Source: Pseudoscleropodium purum (taxonomy: Eukaryota > Streptophyta > Bryopsida > Hypnales > Brachytheciaceae). From it: DNA of 64,000 nucleotides. This document shows positions 59,193 to 64,000 of this stretch, piece by piece. Each line of letters opens with the position of its first letter. Within the stretch, counting starts at the first letter, position 1. The position numbers were made by a program, and so were the translations under genes. Where the stretch lies: contig OZ017802.1 of NCBI GenBank assembly GCA_963969395.1, forward strand, positions 9,488,501-9,552,500. Direction: 5' to 3'. The notes beneath the pieces are model-generated. The model was not told where the DNA came from and ran no database searches. It was given only the letters and a program-made list of their open reading frames with translations.

Positions 59193-61319
59193 ATACAAAT
59201 TGTTAATTATTCCATTTAAAGAATTTAGCATGGTTAACATTCAATTCATACACAATCTCAATCAAATATGCAAAATTCTAATTTCAAAAGTCCAAAACTC
59301 CATTTTCAATGAATTTTTTAAATTTAATTTTAATGGTTTTATATGATAATTCATTGAAAAACATTGGTGATGGGTTTTTTGAATCCATTTGTAGAAATAT
59401 GTAGGAAACATCCATAAGCACATCTTTTATTTAACAAGCATTTCAAAATACGTTTTATAGTTCCCTCTATACAAATTTCAATATTAGGGCAATAATGCTT
59501 TAATTTTGAAAAATAGATATTTTTTTAATTGTAATTAGATTTCTTCAAGATAATTATACCATCATGCTCAAATGTACCATATTAGTTATAGCGTGAGGGT
59601 CAAATAGCAAAGTCTAGCTAAAATATAAAGATATTTATTTTACAAAGTTTGGTCATAAGTCACCTTACATTGAATTCTTCTTAAAGTATATTTTTGTTAT
59701 TTAATGGGGTGTTTTTTTAATATGAAAGATGTATGTATGTATGTTCTCTACAAATCTATGCAATTGAATTAAAAAAATTTATTACCAATTTTTTTTAATA
59801 AAATATTATATAAATCCATAAAAATTGGCTTTAAAAATTCACCCAAAATGGAGTTTTGCTTTTTAAAAATTAAAACACTATAACAAAACATGGTAAAAAA
59901 AAAAATTGCAATCAATTATGAGTGCGGTTTTTTTTAACATGTTTTTTTATAGTGAAATTTGGTATGCTTGATTGGAATTGTGTAAAATTTGACCGCTAAT
60001 TATGCAAGACAAAAAATTCCAATTCTTTTCTATACTATGCAAAAACTTTTGAATGGTAAAAATATGTAGTTTGTAAGATTATTGTACCCGACTATACAAT
60101 TATCACTAAATTTACACTAAAATTGAATTCTAAAGCTAGTTGTTGACATTGAAATTTTGCGCTACACATTGTCCAAAGTAAAGTTAGCATCATCTCAAAA
60201 CATGCTTGTTAAAAATATGTTGCATGTTAATCAATTAGGCATGTTTGTTTTGGAAAATTGCTAGAAAATTTTCATGTTTGCTAGTTGAAAAATGTTGCTC
60301 AAGCAAGCTACAAAAGCCATTGATCAAGTTGCTCCAAGCATCTTTCAAAACTTTGCAGGTAGCTCAAAATGTTGCAAACCCTTCAAATTTTAGTAGTGTA
60401 GATACATGGTCCCATGATTGATATGGGACTATCTACCTTTTTTGGATGTTTTTGAGATGATAATTCAATGTTAGTTATAAGGTGTTGCTTAAATTGGTGC
60501 AATTCTAGGCTCCAAAAATTGTGATATTCATTTGGACAACTTTCTAAAAATTAATACAAATATATATTCACTTGTTAGGTAATATAGCACACCACAAAAA
60601 GTGCACAAAAGCTTTTAGTGGTTTTGCAACCACCTTCAATCGTAAATGTAATGAAATATAAGCACCAAGTCTTGAAAAAATAAAATGCTTGATTGAAATT
60701 ACAACAATCAACAAAATCACAAGGCCAAATGGATATATGTATGAAACTTTATCGAAACCATATGTGATTTTGAAAAGAAAGAAACCAATCAAAGTTAAGA
60801 CATATTTAATATTTGTAAAATAATATATGAATCACTTTAATTACTATACTAGCCAAATGACTTCAAATCGCAAAAATCACCATCTTTTAATCACAAAGGA
60901 TCCTATACATCTATATCAATTTGTTTTATAATAGAATTTTTTTGTATTTATCCTAATTTTTAATTTAAAAAAATCTCGAGATGTATTATTGTCCACCTCA
61001 CATGTCCAAATTGCAAGACTCCTTCAATTTGCATATTCATTGCTTGAAAGCTTTCCAACAATATGACAAACACTCACCTCTTCAACTCCAACAATTATGA
61101 AATTCTACAACAAAATTACAAATAAATCAAATTGAATAATAAAACCAAAACTTTCCATAATGTATATATTCATGATCAACTAAAAGTTTTGAAAGTGCTC
61201 TTTTAGCATATACATTTATTGAAAGAACATACTTACTTGCAAACTACTTATATTCACGTTGTAGCAATGATTGATTTGTTGGGGTCCTGTGAAAATTGAC
61301 TGAAAATTGGTTTAAGGAG
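59193..61319. other. No recognisable gene
   Basis: AT-rich flank. Long A and T runs. A CACTA-like end at 60,398 has no matching partner or duplication. No coding similarity seen. Confidence 0.4.
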
Positions 61320-61450
61320 TTTTGGCTTCCCCCCAGGCAATCAGCTCTTAAAAGGTAGCTTTAAGAGCAATCTTTTAAGAGCTGAAATTTATTTCGAGTA
61401 GTTTAGCTTCCCCCAAAGGCAATCAGCATTTAAAAAGTTGCTTTATGAGC
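61320..61450. repeat. Twofold direct repeat of about 80 bp
   Basis: Two diverged copies share GGCTTCCCCC, GGCAATCAGC and TAAAAAGTTGCTTTA/TTAAAAGGTAGCTTTA. Within the first copy CTCTTAAA and TTTAAGAG form a small inverted repeat. It lies downstream of the PPR gene and its role is unknown. Confidence 0.45.
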
Positions 61451-62173
61451 AGACTAAGTTACTTTACTTGCAGTTTCAATTCATTCAGAAAGGTTTTCAG
61501 TCACTTTGCAGTTTCTTTCTGTTTTCTTTTTGACAAAAATGAAAGTATTTCATCCTGAAAACGTCTCAAAGTCAGGCAAATCCCTTGCGGGCAAGTTAGG
61601 GCAGGACTCCAAACTGACACAAGAGATTGTAAACTCCTGGATAATGAGAACATCCTGAAATGCCTTAACGTATAGTACAGTAGCTTTCGTCACTGAAATC
61701 TGTCCTGTAACAACAACAAAACTTTCTCCTGACCCGCTTTGCATTGAAAGCCTAGATTGAGAGCATCCTCACCCACCTGAGGATCATTCAAATTGATTAT
61801 AATAAAAAGAGTCTTTTGTCATGAGATTCTTCCTCGCTTCGAGCCCTTGCCTGAACAATTCTAGCTGCACTACGCACACTGGTCATCTCTCTAGTGTTTG
61901 CAGGTTAACTAAAATGTTGGTAATTGTCAGTGTTGCATTTCATTGAGGCCTAATGGCCATAGCCAGACAAAGACTTCCTAAAGTGAGTTTGTATTTGCAT
62001 TGGGAGCCAACCTCTGAGTCCCAGTCCGTCAAGACTTCATAAAGGTCGACTTGCACTTGCATTGGGAGCTTTACCCATGCACTCTCAATCCAGCTCACAA
62101 GACATTTGCCAACAATAGGACCAAACCTGCAATGCAATTGGTTTTAAATTTCTAGTAAGAGGCAATGTTGCCA
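61451..62173. other. Probable 3' flank or UTR of the PPR gene
   Basis: The base composition is more balanced than further left. Two related stretches (about 61,975-62,010 and 62,045-62,090, around TTTGTATTTGCATTGGGAGC and ACTTGCACTTGCATTGGGAGC) form a short tandem duplication. No convincing coding sequence. Confidence 0.4.
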
Positions 62174-63638
62174 TCATGAATGACATATGAATACAAGGGT
62201 TTGCAGTGTTGGAGGTCGCAGTACTACATGACCTACCACTCTAGACACCCTTCCAAGAATTCCACTACAGAGGATTGCGTTCATTGGGCCTCTAAGTCCA
62301 CTTCTAGCAGTTGAAATCTGACCTAATTTCCAGCTAGACTGGCAATTCCAATGCAAACTACTCTCAGAAGCTGACCCTAATATCCTGACAGAGCTCCCAT
62401 CTTCTGTCCGAAGCCGTGCTACAGAACACTGGAGAGATGACCTATGACCACGGGGAGATGATGACAAACTGGGAGAAATAAAACTCCCAAATCCTAAACT
62501 TATACCCCAATCCTTGAGCAACTTAAAAGATAATTCACGCTTGCAAGACTGCATGGAGTTGACAGAGGAGCCGCAAGCTTGAGGTTTAGTGATATTCTTT
62601 CCACCAGAAGGAAAGCTGGATTCCCCGGTTTCATTAGCAGTGTCATCCACATCCTTTGGCTTAATACCTGCCAAAACACGATCTGCCTCCTCATGGACAC
62701 CAATGGACCGCCAACAATCGGCAACGAGCTCAATACATTCCATGTCGGGAGTGTACCCTGCCTTCCTGATGTACTCTAATATTTCCTCCGCACGGCGAGG
62801 CCAGCGTGCTTCCTTGAAACCCCATATGAGAGTACGAAATGTCTGCATGTTGGGGACAACACACCGGGACCGCATTTCCTTGAAAACTCGCATTGCATCG
62901 TCCATTTGGGCCAAGCTGCAGTAGCCACTGATCACCGTCGTATACGTGATCACATTGGGAGTCAGTTTGTCATCAAGCATGACCTTCAGAAGAGCTTCAC
63001 CCTCTTCAGGTCTTCCCTGGCGTGAGTAGCCTTTGGCAAGAATTGAGTAAGCCATGATGTCAGGTCGAAGATCATAATCCTTCATTCTCAGTAGGGCAGC
63101 TTTGGCTTCATCAATGAAGCCCGTGTTGCACCAGGCGTTCATGATGAGGCCAAATGTCTGGACGTCCGGATGAACTCCAAAAGTTTTCATCAATTCAAAA
63201 ACCTGTAGGATATCAGAGCAATGAGAGCAGAGGTAGGACCAACATGAAGAATTGCTAGTGATTCAAGCCGTTAGATGCAGCATGCACTGATTATTGGAAC
63301 GCATGCATATTATTTACTGACTGTAGAAAGATAACCAAACTAAAAATAATAAAGTATTGAAGCTTGAATGCATCTGTATTGCGACTAACCTTTTCAATTC
63401 CCTCGGGTTGCATGGCTTCAGCGTATCCTTTGACCAGATGATTAAATACCGCTACAGTCGGAGTTATGCCTTCCATTTTCATGCGCTCCAGTAACGGTAA
63501 AGACTCTTCAATAAGCCCCGCAGCTATGAACCCATTGATGATAATGCCATAAGTTCGCTCATTCGGTCGAAGGTATGCGTTTTGCATCTCCGCGATCACC
63601 TTTTCCGCGTCCCGAGGCTTGCGAAGTCTTGCAAAAAG
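62174..63638 (-). CDS. Pentatricopeptide-repeat protein, 3' part of the gene
   Basis: PPR proteins bind RNA in plastids or mitochondria, one base per repeat, in editing, splicing or stability. Two exons are seen on the minus strand: 63,390-63,638 (behind a TTTGCTCAG acceptor, ending AAAAG|GTTAGT) and 62,174-63,202 (behind CCTACAG). They join in frame. About six 35-residue repeats are readable, for example RPNERTYGIIINGFIAAGLI, HPDVQTFGLIMNAWCNTGFI, RPDIMAYSILAKGYSRQGRP, TPNVITYTTVISGYCSLAQM and VPNMQTFRTLIWGFKEARWP. The order and wording resemble the Arabidopsis At5g21222/At5g25630-like P-class PPR proteins, from memory. A Ser-rich C-terminal part of about 150 residues follows. It has no stops, unlike all transposon genes here. 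The gene continues beyond the right edge, so the start and any transit peptide are not visible. Confidence 0.88.
63203..63389 (-). other. Intron of the PPR gene
   Basis: 187 bp with GTTAGT donor and CCTACAG acceptor. Removing it joins ...EGIEK to VFELMKTFG, which restores the PPR repeat periodicity. Confidence 0.85.
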
Positions 63639-64000
63639 CTGAGCAAATAACCCATGGAGAAAAATTCCGAATTACATCTATTTTGACGTGAGCATTTAGA
63701 AATTCCAAGACCATATTGCAATCTCATTCTCACTTTTAGACTGCATTCGCCAAAGCAAAAAGTCAAGAAATCCTACATCCTGATTGATGCAAATATCAAG
63801 TTTCTTTTCATATTCCTTTATTTTGTTCAATGTCAACTTTCTCCTAGCCTAAGTAACAAGATTAAGCATGAAGGCGATGGCGCCTACGTGGTATGCTAAA
63901 AACATTTGAGGGCATCAGAAGGTATCATAAGTGCAATAATTTACTTTAAGCTTCTTATCTCACCCCTAGTTGCACAGGATTTTGGTTCAAAGAAACGTGT
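63639..64000 (-). other. Intron of the PPR gene, incomplete
   Basis: AT-rich and without PPR similarity. It ends in a TTTGCTCAG acceptor at 63,639-63,641. The upstream exons are outside this window. Confidence 0.6.

Noticed and set aside
60115..60398. Possible CACTA element ending TTTTAGTAGTG
   Set aside because: No start with matching terminus and duplication was found; flanking triplets differ.
60568..60792. 74-residue hydrophobic reading frame on the minus strand
   Set aside because: Isolated in AT-rich DNA, low complexity, no neighbouring exon or recognised motif; likely chance.
1..64000. CRISPR arrays, bacterial operons or organellar DNA
   Set aside because: No spaced direct repeats of CRISPR type, no Shine-Dalgarno-led gene strings, and introns plus plant transposons show nuclear plant DNA.

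Overview
This window is nuclear DNA from a land plant. It is AT-rich and intron-bearing, almost filled by transposable elements, with one recognisable host gene at the right edge: a pentatricopeptide-repeat (PPR) gene with plant-type introns. Plant markers include a broken type III polyketide synthase (chalcone-synthase-like) copy, a Ty1/copia element, hAT and CACTA DNA transposons and a tRNA-derived SINE. A TET/JBP-like 2-oxoglutarate oxygenase and a very TE-rich layout would fit a non-seed plant such as a fern, lycophyte or bryophyte, but this is a weak inference.

Left part (1-17 kb). After about 3 kb without genes comes a decayed copia retrotransposon on the minus strand (about 3,239-13,076). 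Its two roughly 290-bp LTRs, polypurine tract, primer-binding site, gag, integrase, RT and RNase H are all visible. A roughly 4.3-kb insertion splits its RT and carries a 332-bp hAT element with a perfect 8-bp target duplication. A chalcone-synthase-like pseudogene abuts the right LTR.

Centre (17-36.3 kb). A minus-strand gene with a C2H2 zinc-finger exon and a 2OG-Fe(II) oxygenase domain has been split by two related hAT elements. One is a 930-bp deletion derivative in an intron (17,779-18,708). The other is a 16,267-bp element in an exon (19,695-35,961, target duplication CCTTCCAT on both sides). Joining the host flanks through one copy of the duplication, and splicing at visible GT/AG sites, restores one reading frame. 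The large hAT is the main discovery. Besides a hAT transposase with an unusually long acidic, NLS-bearing C-terminus it carries a coiled-coil RING-H2 protein, a small basic/acidic protein of unknown function and, on the opposite strand, a protein-kinase-like gene with an HND...N...DWG active site. GC-rich islands built of CGTCCG/CGGACG words lie at its ends and inside it, and a solo LTR has landed in one of them.

Right part (38.6-64 kb). A minus-strand CACTA TNP2-type transposase (about 38,590-43,053) is followed by two plus-strand genes full of in-frame stops but without frameshifts: an unknown protein at 46.9-48.4 kb and a Transposase_24-like protein at 51.1-52.4 kb. Then come a SINE, a pair of nested non-autonomous CACTA elements with exact 3-bp target duplications, a palindromic CACTA foldback element, and the 3' end of the PPR gene.

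Most transposon ORFs are dead. In several, decay is almost purely by stop-creating substitutions, as expected of heavily methylated silenced repeats.
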